A stretch of 64,000 bases of DNA from contig NZ_LT629690.1 of assembly GCF_900102185.1 (NCBI RefSeq), positions 4,030,001-4,094,000 of the forward strand, given 5' to 3'. The DNA comes from Terriglobus roseus. GTDB lineage: Bacteria > Acidobacteriota > Terriglobia > Terriglobales > Acidobacteriaceae. The notes beneath the pieces are model-generated. The model did no database searches and was not told the DNA's origin. It was given only the letters and a program-made list of their open reading frames with translations. The position numbers and the translations under genes were made by a program. Of this stretch, positions 42,888 through 51,782 are shown one piece after another; the stretch's first letter is position 1, and each line of letters begins with the position of its first letter.

Positions 42888-43934
42888 ATGAGTCAGGAAC
42901 GTGTTTTCATTGGCACCAGTAGCGGTGGCCGCGGCATCTATAAAGCCTCCTTCGATTCGGAGCGAGGTCTGCTGACCGAGCCGGAACTGGTGTCCGATGC
43001 GCCCAAGCCAAGCTGGCTGCGGTTTGCTGGAAACGGCAGCCTGTTGACCACATCGCAGCCATCGGGTGACGGTGTACCCGGCGAAATCATCGCCTTTGCT
43101 GTGGACGCTGATGGAAAGCTCACCCAACAGAGCCGTGCCGCGACTGGCGGCCAAAATGCCGTGGCTTTTGACGAGCGTGACGGCATCGTTGTCGCAGCGA
43201 ACTACCTCAGCGGATCGGCAGCATCCTTCCAGTTCTCTCTTGGTGGACTGCTGACACCGGAGACGCTGGCGACCTTTGACGCCGAAGAACACGGCCCCGA
43301 TCCGAAGCGTCAGGACCACAGCTACGCGCACGATGCGACGTTCTCGCCCTGCGGCAATTACGTCTTCATCAACGACCTTGGCTGTGACCGCATCCGCATC
43401 CTGAAAGTGGATCGTCCCAGCGGAAAACTGAGCGAATACGGAGCATGGCTGGCTACGCCGTGCGAGGGGCCGCGTCACGTTGCGATTCACCCCAACGGCG
43501 TGTGGGTTTACAACATCAACGAGATGGGCTGCACGATTGACCAGCTTGCCTGGGATGCCGCCGCCGGTACGTTGACGACACTGTCCACGGTACGCACCCT
43601 ACCGCCAGGTGTTTCCAAGGTGGACGTGCGCGCCAGCGAAGTCATCTTCGGCAAGGATCTGCGCTTCCTCTACGCCTCCAACCGCGTGCATGAAGACTTT
43701 GTGGTGTACGCCATTCACCCGGAAACTGGCGGACTGCTGGAGGTACAGCGCCTCGCCAACCCCGGCAAGGAGTCGCGCCACATTGCTATTGATCCCACAG
43801 GCCGCTGGTTCCTGAGCGCCAACCAGTTCACAGATGAAGTGTTGGTGTTCCCCATCGACGAAGCAACAGGATTCCTGCAGCCGACCGTCTCCGGTGCGGC
43901 TGTGAAATCACCAAGCTGCATTCTGTTTGGTTAA
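42888..43934 (+). CDS. pgl: 6-phosphogluconolactonase-family beta-propeller, cytoplasmic (copy 3)
   Basis: 348 residues, 31 bp after copy 2. No signal: it begins M-S-Q-E-R-V-F-I-G-T, directly at blade 1. N-D-L-G-C-D-R-I-R-I-L, P-R-H-V-A-I-H-P-N-G-V-W and N-I-N-E-M-G-C-T-I-D-Q-L are the family motifs. Being cytoplasmic, it is the best candidate of the three for the true 6-phosphogluconolactonase of the pentose phosphate pathway. No glucose-6-phosphate dehydrogenase gene is near, so the gene symbol is provisional. It ends at a 20-bp-stem terminator. Confidence 0.85.
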   Translation: MSQERVFIGTSSGGRGIYKASFDSERGLLTEPELVSDAPKPSWLRFAGNGSLLTTSQPSGDGVPGEIIAFAVDADGKLTQQSRAATGGQNAVAFDERDGIVVAANYLSGSAASFQFSLGGLLTPETLATFDAEEHGPDPKRQDHSYAHDATFSPCGNYVFINDLGCDRIRILKVDRPSGKLSEYGAWLATPCEGPRHVAIHPNGVWVYNINEMGCTIDQLAWDAAAGTLTTLSTVRTLPPGVSKVDVRASEVIFGKDLRFLYASNRVHEDFVVYAIHPETGGLLEVQRLANPGKESRHIAIDPTGRWFLSANQFTDEVLVFPIDEATGFLQPTVSGAAVKSPSCILFG

Positions 43935-43949
43935 ATCTCAACGCAACGA

Positions 43950-43994
43950 AAAATCCCGGATCATTCTCAGCGATTGAGAATGATCCGGGATTTT
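43950..43994. terminator. Bidirectional terminator with 20-bp perfect stem
   Basis: Arms 43950-43969 and 43975-43994 pair perfectly around a 5-base GCGAT loop, with AAAA on the left and TTTT on the right, between convergent pgl and apt. Confidence 0.9.
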
Positions 43995-44019
43995 CTGACT
44001 TAAACGCGCAGAGTTCGGG

Positions 44020-44559
44020 TTACTCGTTGTAATGCAGGAGCGAGTACACATCGACATCCGGGAACTTCTGGCGACCCTTCAGGAAGTCCAGTTCCACGGC
44101 AAATGCCACACCGGCAATCTCTCCACCAAGCTGCTTCACAAGCTGCACCGTAGCCTGCATGGTGCCGCCGGTTGCCAGCAGGTCATCCACAATGACCACA
44201 CGCTGGCCGGGCTGGATGGCATCCAGATGGATCTCCAGCGAGTCCGAACCGTACTCGAGGTCATAGGTCACGCGAGCGGTGGGAGCGGGCAGCTTCTTCG
44301 GCTTACGCACGGGCACAAAACCTGCGTTCAGGCGATACGCCATCGCCGGCCCAAAGATAAAGCCACGGGCCTCAATGCCCAGAACCAGGTCAATCTGCTT
44401 GTCGATGTAATACGCCGCAAAGGCGTCAATCATCTGCGCAAAGCCAGCTTTGTCTTTTAGCAGCGTGGTGATGTCGTAAAAGAGGATGCCGGGCTTGGGA
44501 AAGTCAGGGACCGTGCGGATGAGGTCCTTCAGAGGTTCGCAGTTGATGAGGTGGGACAT
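44020..44559 (-). CDS. apt: Adenine phosphoribosyltransferase
   Basis: 179 residues from ATG 44559, the normal family length; the frame runs on upstream to 44841 but is not protein-like. [14 protein letters not shown] near the N-terminus, [10 protein letters not shown] and the PRPP loop [13 protein letters not shown] are intact. It salvages adenine to AMP. Divergent from the DUF2188 gene. GGAGG lies only one base before the ATG, an unusually short spacing. Confidence 0.95.
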   Translation of the reverse strand: MSHLINCEPLKDLIRTVPDFPKPGILFYDITTLLKDKAGFAQMIDAFAAYYIDKQIDLVLGIEARGFIFGPAMAYRLNAGFVPVRKPKKLPAPTARVTYDLEYGSDSLEIHLDAIQPGQRVVIVDDLLATGGTMQATVQLVKQLGGEIAGVAFAVELDFLKGRQKFPDVDVYSLLHYNE

Positions 44560-44694
44560 GCCTCCATTGTAGCCAGATGGCGCGTGGAAACGTTGCCTGA
44601 TCTGCACCACGCAAAGCACCGTCCTGCCGGTTGCCGCCACCCGATTCAACGGCTGCGGAGCCGGAGGCATCTCACAGCAGCAAGGAGATGCGTA

Positions 44695-44901
44695 ATGTCC
44701 ACAAACAAGCACTATTTCGTCGAAAAGAACGAGGGCGGCAAGTTCGCGGTGCGTGCGCAGGGTTCCCACCACGCCAGCAGCCTGCACGCAACGCAAGAAG
44801 AGGCCATTGCAGAGGCAAAACGCCTGAATCCCGCCGACCACCCGAACGTGGAGCGTGTACGTAATGTGGGAGCTGGCCCGGATAAGTGGCGCGCCGCATA
44901 G
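44695..44901 (+). CDS. DUF2188-like small protein
   Basis: 68 residues from the ATG at 44695 (AAGGAG 7 nt upstream). [15 protein letters not shown], then [15 protein letters not shown], matches the two-strand-plus-helix DUF2188 pattern. Members are small cytoplasmic proteins of unknown role, often stress-induced in other bacteria. Convergent with acyP; they share a hairpin terminator. Confidence 0.78.
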   Translation: MSTNKHYFVEKNEGGKFAVRAQGSHHASSLHATQEEAIAEAKRLNPADHPNVERVRNVGAGPDKWRAA

Positions 44902-44919
44902 GCACGTCGCTTCCCGTGA

Positions 44920-44945
44920 AAGGCGCCTACGTTACACGGCGCCTT
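44920..44945. terminator. Hairpin between DUF2188 gene and acyP
   Basis: AAGGCGCC (44920-44927) pairs with GGCGCCTT (44938-44945) around a 10-base loop. Its right arm lies inside the last codons of the convergent acyP. Confidence 0.65.
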
Positions 44946-45237
44946 CAATACGAAATTCCGTGAGCGAATCCGCTTCCGCATCCTCAAGGTTGTGGATGCG
45001 GATTCGATCCACTCGAGATCCCCTGCTGCCGCGTTGCAGAGCGGTTTCCAATTCCGCAATTTGCTCCGGTGAGCCCGCGGCAACCGCCTCCACGTGGCCA
45101 TGAGGAGAGTTGCGCACCCATCCTCGCAGGCCGATTTCCGCGGCCTCGCGCTGCACAAACCAGCGAAAACCCACGCCCTGGACGCGGCCCTCCACCTGGT
45201 AATGCCGCACGATCAAACCCTGTTCCTGTTCACTCAC
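44932..45237 (-). CDS. acyP: Acylphosphatase
   Basis: 101 residues. The signature V-E-G-R-V-Q-G-V-G-F-R-W-F-V carries the phosphate loop with its catalytic Arg, and G-W-V-R-N supplies the Asn that positions water. It hydrolyses acyl phosphates such as acetyl phosphate. Length is slightly above the usual ~92, due to a charged N-terminus. The start codon overlaps the stop of the upstream epoxide-hydrolase-like gene (ATGA). Confidence 0.94.
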   Translation of the reverse strand: MSEQEQGLIVRHYQVEGRVQGVGFRWFVQREAAEIGLRGWVRNSPHGHVEAVAAGSPEQIAELETALQRGSRGSRVDRIRIHNLEDAEADSLTEFRIEGAV

Positions 45238-46136
45238 GCGTTTGGCTCCAGCAGGTGTTGCAGAATTGCGTCCGTTACAGGGCCCGGTTGTTCACGTTGC
45301 GGGAAATGCCCCACACCCTCCAACAGCAACCGGCGATAGCCGTTGGTGAAGTGCCTGCCTGCACCGTCGGTGGTCTCGGGCAACACGCAGTAATCTTCCA
45401 TTCCGTGAACCAGCAGCGTAGGCACATCCAACGTCACCGTTGCATCGTAACGCGCCTGCTGCACGGCATATTGCGGATCAGCTTCTGCATGACCCCAGCG
45501 CACACGGTAGTAGTGCAACACCACGTCGACAAAATCCTTGTTCGTCCAGCATTGCGCGGCGGCGGCCAGTTCCTGTTCTGAGAACCAACCCTCCGGTCCC
45601 CACGTATGCCACTGGCGTTTGCAGAATGCCAGCGGATCCACGCGGAACGCCGCTTCGCCAGGCTTGGTGCACAGAAACCACTGGTACCAGTACGCCTCTG
45701 ATTGCGACAACTTCGGAGCTTTCAGCGAACCAGGTTGAAACGCCACAGACAATGTCACCATGCGGTTCAGCCGCTTGGGATGCAGTGCCGCCAGCGTGTA
45801 GCCAACGCGCGCACCCCAATCGTGACCAACAAAATCGAACGTCTTCCACTTCAACGCATCCGCCAGATCAAGAACATCCTGCGCAAGAGCAACAGCCTGC
45901 CCCGTGCGACGAGGCTTGCGGCCAAGCAACGGCGAGCGAAACTCCGTGGCGCCATAACCGCGCAGATACGGGACGACAGTGCGATACCCCGCGCCATGCA
46001 ATGCTGGCAATAGCTTGTCAAAAGTTCGCGGCGAATCCGGCCAGCCATGCACCAGCATCAGCGGCCTGCCATTCTTTGGGCCACCCTCTTCGTACACAAG
46101 CTTCAGGGTGGAGGTCTTCACTTCGTGAACGCGCAT
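45234..46136 (-). CDS. Epoxide hydrolase-like alpha/beta hydrolase
   Basis: 300 residues from ATG 46136; a GTG 12-15 bases upstream is an alternative, and neither has a clear ribosome site. H-G-W-P-D-S (30-35) is the oxyanion region and V-G-H-D-W-G-A puts Asp106 as nucleophile, which separates epoxide hydrolases and haloalkane dehalogenases from Ser esterases. The His lies in G-V-G-H-F-P-Q-R-E. A helical cap of about 90 residues with several Tyr and Trp fits epoxide opening. No signal peptide. Coupled by a 4-bp overlap to acyP. Confidence 0.87.
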   Translation of the reverse strand: MRVHEVKTSTLKLVYEEGGPKNGRPLMLVHGWPDSPRTFDKLLPALHGAGYRTVVPYLRGYGATEFRSPLLGRKPRRTGQAVALAQDVLDLADALKWKTFDFVGHDWGARVGYTLAALHPKRLNRMVTLSVAFQPGSLKAPKLSQSEAYWYQWFLCTKPGEAAFRVDPLAFCKRQWHTWGPEGWFSEQELAAAAQCWTNKDFVDVVLHYYRVRWGHAEADPQYAVQQARYDATVTLDVPTLLVHGMEDYCVLPETTDGAGRHFTNGYRRLLLEGVGHFPQREQPGPVTDAILQHLLEPNA

Positions 46137-46188
46137 ATCTTTAGGATGCACCCCTTGTGCAGTTTGAAACACACAACCGATTCGGAAA

Positions 46189-46662
46189 TCAGGTGGTGTG
46201 GTCCAGAACAATCTTCCATCCCTCTGCTGTTTTCTCAAGCACCAGGGAGAACGTGCCGGACGCATTGCCACCTTTGTTCTTGGCGCGTTCCAGCGAATAC
46301 CTGCCCGTGGCCATGGCAAAACGAGCATCCAGAATGTGTGGCTCCAGATCGCTGAAGGTCAGCACGCCCATGGTGGCCCGGTCGGGATAATTTTTCTTGT
46401 ATGTGGCCTCTACATCTTCAAAACCGTGTGCCACACCATTGCTGATCACAATCAGGTCTGGCGATTTCTTATACAAACTCAGGAAGCCGTTGAGATCACC
46501 CGCGTTCCATGCGCGTTCCTGCGAGAGCAACACTTTCACCACATCCAGCTCGGCCTGCGGCAGCACCTTCATCTGCTCGCCTTCGGTACGCTGCGCGGAG
46601 GCACACAGCGGCGTAGTCACCACTGCGATTGCAAAAACCACACTGCGGATGATGCGACGCAT
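46189..46662 (-). CDS. Exported SnoaL/DUF4440-like protein
   Basis: 157 residues from the ATG at 46662. Signal peptide (M-R-R-I-I-R-S-V-V-F-A ... C-A-S-A-Q), then the cone-shaped NTF2-like pattern: E-R-A-W-N-A-G-D-L-N-G-F-L-S-L-Y near the start and G-W-K-I-V-L-D-H-T at the end. DUF4440/SnoaL-like proteins bind or convert small molecules; no catalytic residue is certain. Divergent from the molybdopterin oxidoreductase gene, whose -10 box lies in the 65-bp gap. Confidence 0.83.
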   Translation of the reverse strand: MRRIIRSVVFAIAVVTTPLCASAQRTEGEQMKVLPQAELDVVKVLLSQERAWNAGDLNGFLSLYKKSPDLIVISNGVAHGFEDVEATYKKNYPDRATMGVLTFSDLEPHILDARFAMATGRYSLERAKNKGGNASGTFSLVLEKTAEGWKIVLDHTT

Positions 46663-46715
46663 TCCCGGAAAGCCTCCGCTGCAGATTGACCGTTCTCTTT
46701 GCCACATGGAACTTC

Positions 46716-46721
46716 TACAAT
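46716..46721 (+). promoter_or_regulatory. -10 box of an apparently leaderless oxidoreductase transcript
   Basis: TACAAT lies exactly 6 bp before the ATG at 46728, the same geometry as at purS. No ribosome site and no convincing -35 at the usual spacing. Confidence 0.4.
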
Positions 46722-46727
46722 CATCTT

Positions 46728-48890
46728 ATGGGCAGCGGGAACGAACTCGCGTCGGCAACACGCACAGTCCATGTGACCTGCTCGCTGGACTGCCCGGATA
46801 GTTGCGGCATCATCGCCACCGTCGACAACGCAACGGAGCGAGTCGTCCGCATCACCGGCGATCCAGAGCATCCTGTCACGCGAGGATTCCTCTGCGGCAA
46901 GGTCGCGCGATACCTCGACCGGGTTTACGCACCGGACCGCCTGCTGCACCCCATGAAGCGTAAGGCGAATGTGCCGAAAGGCCCGCTGAAGCACGGCGAA
47001 GAGTTCGCTGCATTCGAGCGCATTTCGTGGGATGAAGCGCTGGACACCATCGCGCAGCGCCTGCAATTCATCAGCGATGAGCACGGGCCGGAATCAGTTC
47101 TGCCCTACAGCTACGCAGGAACCATCGGCCAGCTTGGCTACGGCTCCATGGATCGCCGTTTCTTTCATCGCCTGGGAGCGTCGCAGCTTGATCGCACCAT
47201 CTGCGCCAGTGCGGGGTCAGCCGCGCTGAATACGGTTTATGGCGTACGAATTGGGCCGGAGCCGCAGAGCTTTGTTCACGCGAAGCTGATCCTTGCATGG
47301 GGTGCGAATCTGCACGGCAACAGCATCCACCTTTGGCCCTTCGTAGAGGAGGCACGCCGCAATGGTGCTCGTCTTGTGGTGATTGATCCGTATCAGACGA
47401 AGACAGCAAAGCTTGCAGATGAACACATTGCTCTGACACCCGGTACAGACACCGCACTGGCCATGAGCATGATGCATGTGATCCTTCGCGATGGATTGGA
47501 GGATCGCGACTACATTGCCGCATGTACGCATGGCTTTGAAGCATTGCGTGAACGTGTGATGACTGCGGAATACGCTCCGGAGAATATAGCGAAGATTTGC
47601 GGCATTGACGTAGAAACCATCGTCACGCTGGCACGCCGCTATGCCACTACAAAGCCTGCGGTCATCCGCATGAACTACGGCATTCAGCGCACCGATAACG
47701 GTGGCACAGCCGCGCGCGCCGTGGGCATGCTGCCGTTGCTCACCGGCGCATGGAAACACCATGGCGGCGGCCTGATGTTGTCGTCATCAAATGCGTTCGG
47801 CTTCAACTCTGCAAAGCTGCAGATGCCGGAGCTGATGCACGCGAGTCCGCTTCATCGTGAAGCACGCATGGTAAACATGAGCCAGCTTGGCCATGCTCTG
47901 ACCGAACTAACCACGCCGCACATTCATGCGTTGTTCGTCTACAACTCCAATCCCGGAGCCGTTGCGCCCAATCAGAATGCGGTGTTGCGTGGCATGCGTC
48001 GTGATGATCTCTTCACCGTCGTACACGATTGCTTCCTGACAGACACGACGGACTATGCGGACATTGTTCTGCCATCGCCCTCGTTCCTGGAACAAGATGA
48101 CGTGCAAGGAGCCTACGGCCATTACGTGGCACAGCTTTCTTTGCGCGCCATGCAGCCACAGGGCGAAGCACGCAGCAATGCATGGCTGTTCGGCCAGCTT
48201 GCGCAACGCATGGGATTCGATGAGCCATGCTTCCGCGATACAGAACACGATCTGATCCGACAGGCGCTGGACACGCAGCATCCATGGCACCAAGGCATCA
48301 CCATGGAAGCACTTCAAGCGCACGGAAACATGATGCAGTTGACATTGCCGCGCAATGAATGCGGCGAGTTCATGCCTTTCACCGACGCATCGTGGTTCAG
48401 AACGCCTAGCGGAAAAGGCGAATTCTATTCGGAATCACTGTTGGAACAAGGACTGGACCCGCTGCCGGCGTACGTTGCCGCCCCTGAGCGCAAAGACAGC
48501 ACGCAACCGCTCCGCATGCTGGCACGCAAGGCAGACAACTGGATGAACTCCACCTTTGCGAACATGGCGAAACATCGCGGCATGGAAGATGCGCGCATTG
48601 GCTTAAACATTGTAGAGATGCATCCAGACGATGCTTCTGCCCGTGGTCTGCATGAAGGTGATGAAGTCGAAGTAGCGAATGAACGCGGCTCGATTCGCTT
48701 GGAGGTTGCTTTCACTGGTCGTGTGGTGAAAGGCACGGTCGCTACATCGTTGGGCTGGAACAAGCTGTCGCGCGACGGCAACGGAGTCAACGTGCTCACC
48801 AGCGAACGCGTCACCGACATTGGCGGCGGAGCCACCTTTTACGCCGTCAACGTGCAGGTTTCGCGTGCTGCAACATCCGTCCTGCAGTAG
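46728..48890 (+). CDS. Molybdopterin-dependent oxidoreductase (formate dehydrogenase/DMSO reductase family)
   Basis: 720 residues from the ATG at 46728; the frame opens at 46686 but the family N-terminus starts here. A [4Fe-4S] site C-S-L-D-C-P-D-S-C plus F-L-C-G-K lies at the N-terminus. Typical blocks follow: W-D-E-A-L-D-T-I, G-A-N-L-H-G-N-S, V-V-I-D-P-Y, and a molybdopterin dinucleotide-binding C-terminal domain (M-H-P-D-D-A-S-A-R-G-L). No Tat signal, so cytoplasmic. No FeS or cytochrome subunit gene adjoins, so it may act as a single subunit. The molybdenum ligand is not obvious (region around T-I-C-A-S-A-G). Substrate cannot be assigned. Confidence 0.88.
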   Translation: MGSGNELASATRTVHVTCSLDCPDSCGIIATVDNATERVVRITGDPEHPVTRGFLCGKVARYLDRVYAPDRLLHPMKRKANVPKGPLKHGEEFAAFERISWDEALDTIAQRLQFISDEHGPESVLPYSYAGTIGQLGYGSMDRRFFHRLGASQLDRTICASAGSAALNTVYGVRIGPEPQSFVHAKLILAWGANLHGNSIHLWPFVEEARRNGARLVVIDPYQTKTAKLADEHIALTPGTDTALAMSMMHVILRDGLEDRDYIAACTHGFEALRERVMTAEYAPENIAKICGIDVETIVTLARRYATTKPAVIRMNYGIQRTDNGGTAARAVGMLPLLTGAWKHHGGGLMLSSSNAFGFNSAKLQMPELMHASPLHREARMVNMSQLGHALTELTTPHIHALFVYNSNPGAVAPNQNAVLRGMRRDDLFTVVHDCFLTDTTDYADIVLPSPSFLEQDDVQGAYGHYVAQLSLRAMQPQGEARSNAWLFGQLAQRMGFDEPCFRDTEHDLIRQALDTQHPWHQGITMEALQAHGNMMQLTLPRNECGEFMPFTDASWFRTPSGKGEFYSESLLEQGLDPLPAYVAAPERKDSTQPLRMLARKADNWMNSTFANMAKHRGMEDARIGLNIVEMHPDDASARGLHEGDEVEVANERGSIRLEVAFTGRVVKGTVATSLGWNKLSRDGNGVNVLTSERVTDIGGGATFYAVNVQVSRAATSVLQ

Positions 48891-48956
48891 AAACAGGAAC
48901 TGGTTCGCTCATAAGACCCTCTTTCGATACCGAAATTCAAGAACCTTTCAACAACT

Positions 48957-50723
48957 GTGGCAACATCTTCGGGCACCTCATGGCTCAAACGGAGGATGAT
49001 TCGTCGCCTTGCCCTGATCCTGTTTCTCGCGACGCCGATTGTCGCCACTGCACAGAATCCGCTTCTTGATCAGACGATCAAATCTGGTGCCTTTGCAGAG
49101 TCGGTCACTACGATTTGCTCCCAGAAAAATCCTCGCGGAGCACAGCAATACAACGCTGCGCTGGCAGCATGGAAGCAGCGCAACCACTGGGACGCCATTC
49201 TGCCCAAGGCGACGCCGGGCGCGTACGACGAGGCCTCCGCAACGGCAGTGCAGGCGCTTCGCAGGCAGGGCTCCAAGGCAATCGCCCTGTGCCTGGATAT
49301 GAACAAAACTTTGAGTGCCTTTGACCCGTCGCGGCAACATGCGCAGGAGCTGGCACAACTCGCCTCCGGTGAAGGTGAAGCTCCAAGCAATGGAACGCAG
49401 TCGCAGCCACCAACCATCACGGCGCAAACCCCGTCGCCATCGCCCAGTGCGCCCACCGTCGCACAACAGGCCGCGACACAACCGACTGCACCACCCGCCA
49501 CAACTCCACCACAACAAGCACCAGTGGTTGCCGCTGCGGCAGGTGGCAGAGCACAGGTGGGCGACGCCAGCTTCGTCGTCCCCGCTACGTGGCGCGCTGG
49601 TAAAACAACCGCAACGGGCGCACTCTATCAACGCCCTGCGAAGGACCGAGGCTCGTTCACTGCATTCGTGCTGGAACAGAAGCCAATGCAGGGCGATCCC
49701 AAGTCTTCCTTTGCAATGAGTGTGCGTGGCATGTTTCCGGGCAAGACGCCGCAGCTGAAATACATTTACGAAGCAAAGACCCGCACGGGTCTTGCCGCCT
49801 TTCAGGTACGCGATGGCAGCCAGTTGATGACTGGCGGTCGCAGCAAATCGGTAGCGCTGCGCGCGGTTGGCGTGCAACTGCCCGGCAATCAGATGTTCGT
49901 GATTTTGCTCATCAGTTCCGACGGCTACTCCGGTAAGTCCGACGCAGAGAAAGAGCTTGGTGCCGTGGTCTCGTCTCTGAGCTTCCGTTCGCAGAGCAGC
50001 GGTCAACCTTGGGACCCATTGACGAACCACGGCAACGGCAATGCCACAGGCGTCTACTGGTACTCCACCATTACCAACATGCCCAATGCGTTTGGCGGCA
50101 TGGATACACGCGCCGAGCGTAAGTATGTGGTGCTGTTGCCGGGAGGGCGTGCATATCGCGACCTGCCAAAGGGCGGTCATATCACGGACATGGACTTTGC
50201 CCGTGTCTGCAGCGATCCCAAAGCGATGCAAAACTGCGGCAGCTATGACCTGCAAGGCAGCACGGTAACGTTTCGCTGGCCATCAGATTTTGGCCTGATG
50301 AGTGTGAGTTCTGGCCCGTACGTTGCAGGCAAGTCGCTGAAAAACGAAGACTCTGAGTACTATTACGTCAAACCCGTGTCGGGAGACGTTCGGCTGAGTG
50401 GCCGCTACACCAGCTTCTTCGCAAGCGTGGGTTCTACTGCCTTTAGCTCAAACTCGGTCTCATCTGAAAAATCGATTACTTTCGCTCCGGATGGCCGTTA
50501 TCAGAAGCAGGGGTTTTCCGCTGCCAGCTTCACCAACTCAGGTGCCGCAGGTACATTTGGCGGTAACAAAGCGCCTACGCAGGGCACGTATCAGATCAAT
50601 GGCTACGAGTTGATTCTCAAACCTTCCAGCGGACCACCAGAGAGCTACACCGTTGTTTTTGAAGAGCAGAGTGCTCATCCCAAAGCCGTGTTCATTGACG
50701 ATGATGGGTACCTGGCGAAGTAG
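48957..50723 (+). CDS. Large secreted protein with Pro/Thr/Gln-rich linker, unknown function
   Basis: 588 residues from a GTG at 48957; an ATG at 48996 is preceded directly by GGAGG with no spacing, so the true start is uncertain. Signal peptide around L-A-L-I-L-F-L-A-T-P-I-V-A-T-A-Q. An N-terminal helical part of about 100 residues with two Cys precedes a low-complexity linker of Pro, Thr, Ala and Gln (about 145-195). The C-terminal 390 residues are strand-rich, with V-Y-W-Y-S-T-I-T-N and repeated G-R-Y / G-T-Y-Q turns. No family recognised. Followed by the VWFA gene after 65 bp. Confidence 0.72.
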   Translation: MATSSGTSWLKRRMIRRLALILFLATPIVATAQNPLLDQTIKSGAFAESVTTICSQKNPRGAQQYNAALAAWKQRNHWDAILPKATPGAYDEASATAVQALRRQGSKAIALCLDMNKTLSAFDPSRQHAQELAQLASGEGEAPSNGTQSQPPTITAQTPSPSPSAPTVAQQAATQPTAPPATTPPQQAPVVAAAAGGRAQVGDASFVVPATWRAGKTTATGALYQRPAKDRGSFTAFVLEQKPMQGDPKSSFAMSVRGMFPGKTPQLKYIYEAKTRTGLAAFQVRDGSQLMTGGRSKSVALRAVGVQLPGNQMFVILLISSDGYSGKSDAEKELGAVVSSLSFRSQSSGQPWDPLTNHGNGNATGVYWYSTITNMPNAFGGMDTRAERKYVVLLPGGRAYRDLPKGGHITDMDFARVCSDPKAMQNCGSYDLQGSTVTFRWPSDFGLMSVSSGPYVAGKSLKNEDSEYYYVKPVSGDVRLSGRYTSFFASVGSTAFSSNSVSSEKSITFAPDGRYQKQGFSAASFTNSGAAGTFGGNKAPTQGTYQINGYELILKPSSGPPESYTVVFEEQSAHPKAVFIDDDGYLAK

Positions 50724-50788
50724 CGGTATGCTTGTGCGTATCGATTTCGCTGTAGGCCGGTGCGGAGTCATCTTTAGGTAGACGTCGA

Positions 50789-51742
50789 ATGCCTTCCCTT
50801 CCACGCATCTCCGTGTTGTTGGTGTCCTCCATGGTGTTTGGAGTTGCCATGTACGCACAGGATGTGCAGGTGGAAACGCTGCATGTGACGTCGCGTTTGG
50901 TGGAAGTCTCCGCCGTAGTGACAGACAAGACTGGTGAGCCACACACCGGCCTTACCAAAGACGACTTCACCCTGAAACAGGATGGCAAAGAGCAGACGAT
51001 CCAGTACTTCTCTCAGGGCAATGAACTGCCGCTGACCTTCATCGTGATGATTGACACCAGCGGTAGCCAGCGCACCTTCATTGACGATGAACAACGCGCC
51101 TGCGATGTCTTCTTTGAAACCGTGCTCGGTCGGCCACAGGACCGCGCCGCGCTGATTGAGGTGAACGCCAACGTCCTCGCGCACAGCGATCTGACCAACG
51201 ATCCGGGCAAACTGCACCTGGCGCTGTATGGGCTGCACTACGAGCAGCGGGCCGCTAACGCCACTCGCTTGAACGATGCCATCTACGCCCTCAGCAAAAA
51301 CGTGCTTGCAAACGTTCGTGGACGCAAAGCGATCATCCTGATCAGCGACGGCGGTGACAACGGCAGCGCCACGAAACGCGCCGACGCCATTGCGGAAGCG
51401 CAGCGCGACAACGTGCCTATCTACGCTGTGTCTTACAGCGCATGGAGCGGTCTTCCGCAGCCCGCCTTCGCCAACTCCCCTGGGCGTTCCGGTGGCGATC
51501 CCGGGATGGAGAATCTGCAGGCGTGGTCTTCCGCCACCGGTGGGCATGTGTATCAGGTCAGCGCCGGCAGGACGCTCAAACACATCTTTGAAGACATTGG
51601 CCAGGAACTGCGCACGCAGTACGAAATTGGCTATAGCTTACCCTCCGACACCACGCCAAAGCAGTTCCACAAGCTGGAACTGAAGACGAAGGACAAGTCG
51701 CTACGAGTGCAGGCACGCAACGGCTTCTTCACGAATCCCTAA
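50789..51742 (+). CDS. VWFA-related acidobacterial protein (TIGR03436-like)
   Basis: 317 residues. A signal peptide (to M-Y-A-Q) is followed by V-T-D-K-T-G-E-P-H-T-G-L-T-K-D-D-F-T, the conserved entry of this family, and a von Willebrand A domain with a complete metal site D-T-S-G-S and a later I-S-D-G-G-D-N. The C-terminal R-T-Q-Y-E-I-G-Y fits too. Such proteins are expanded in Acidobacteriota and presumably bind other envelope proteins. The last gene before trpE, 40 bp away. Confidence 0.9.
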   Translation: MPSLPRISVLLVSSMVFGVAMYAQDVQVETLHVTSRLVEVSAVVTDKTGEPHTGLTKDDFTLKQDGKEQTIQYFSQGNELPLTFIVMIDTSGSQRTFIDDEQRACDVFFETVLGRPQDRAALIEVNANVLAHSDLTNDPGKLHLALYGLHYEQRAANATRLNDAIYALSKNVLANVRGRKAIILISDGGDNGSATKRADAIAEAQRDNVPIYAVSYSAWSGLPQPAFANSPGRSGGDPGMENLQAWSSATGGHVYQVSAGRTLKHIFEDIGQELRTQYEIGYSLPSDTTPKQFHKLELKTKDKSLRVQARNGFFTNP

Positions 51743-51782
51743 ACGGCGATGCGGACAGTCCAGTACCATTAGTTCAGCCGCC

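Noticed and set aside
48978-50255. 425-residue minus-strand open frame antisense to the secreted protein at 48957-50723
   Set aside because: Composition is unlike a real protein and the opposite strand has a signal peptide and coherent strands.
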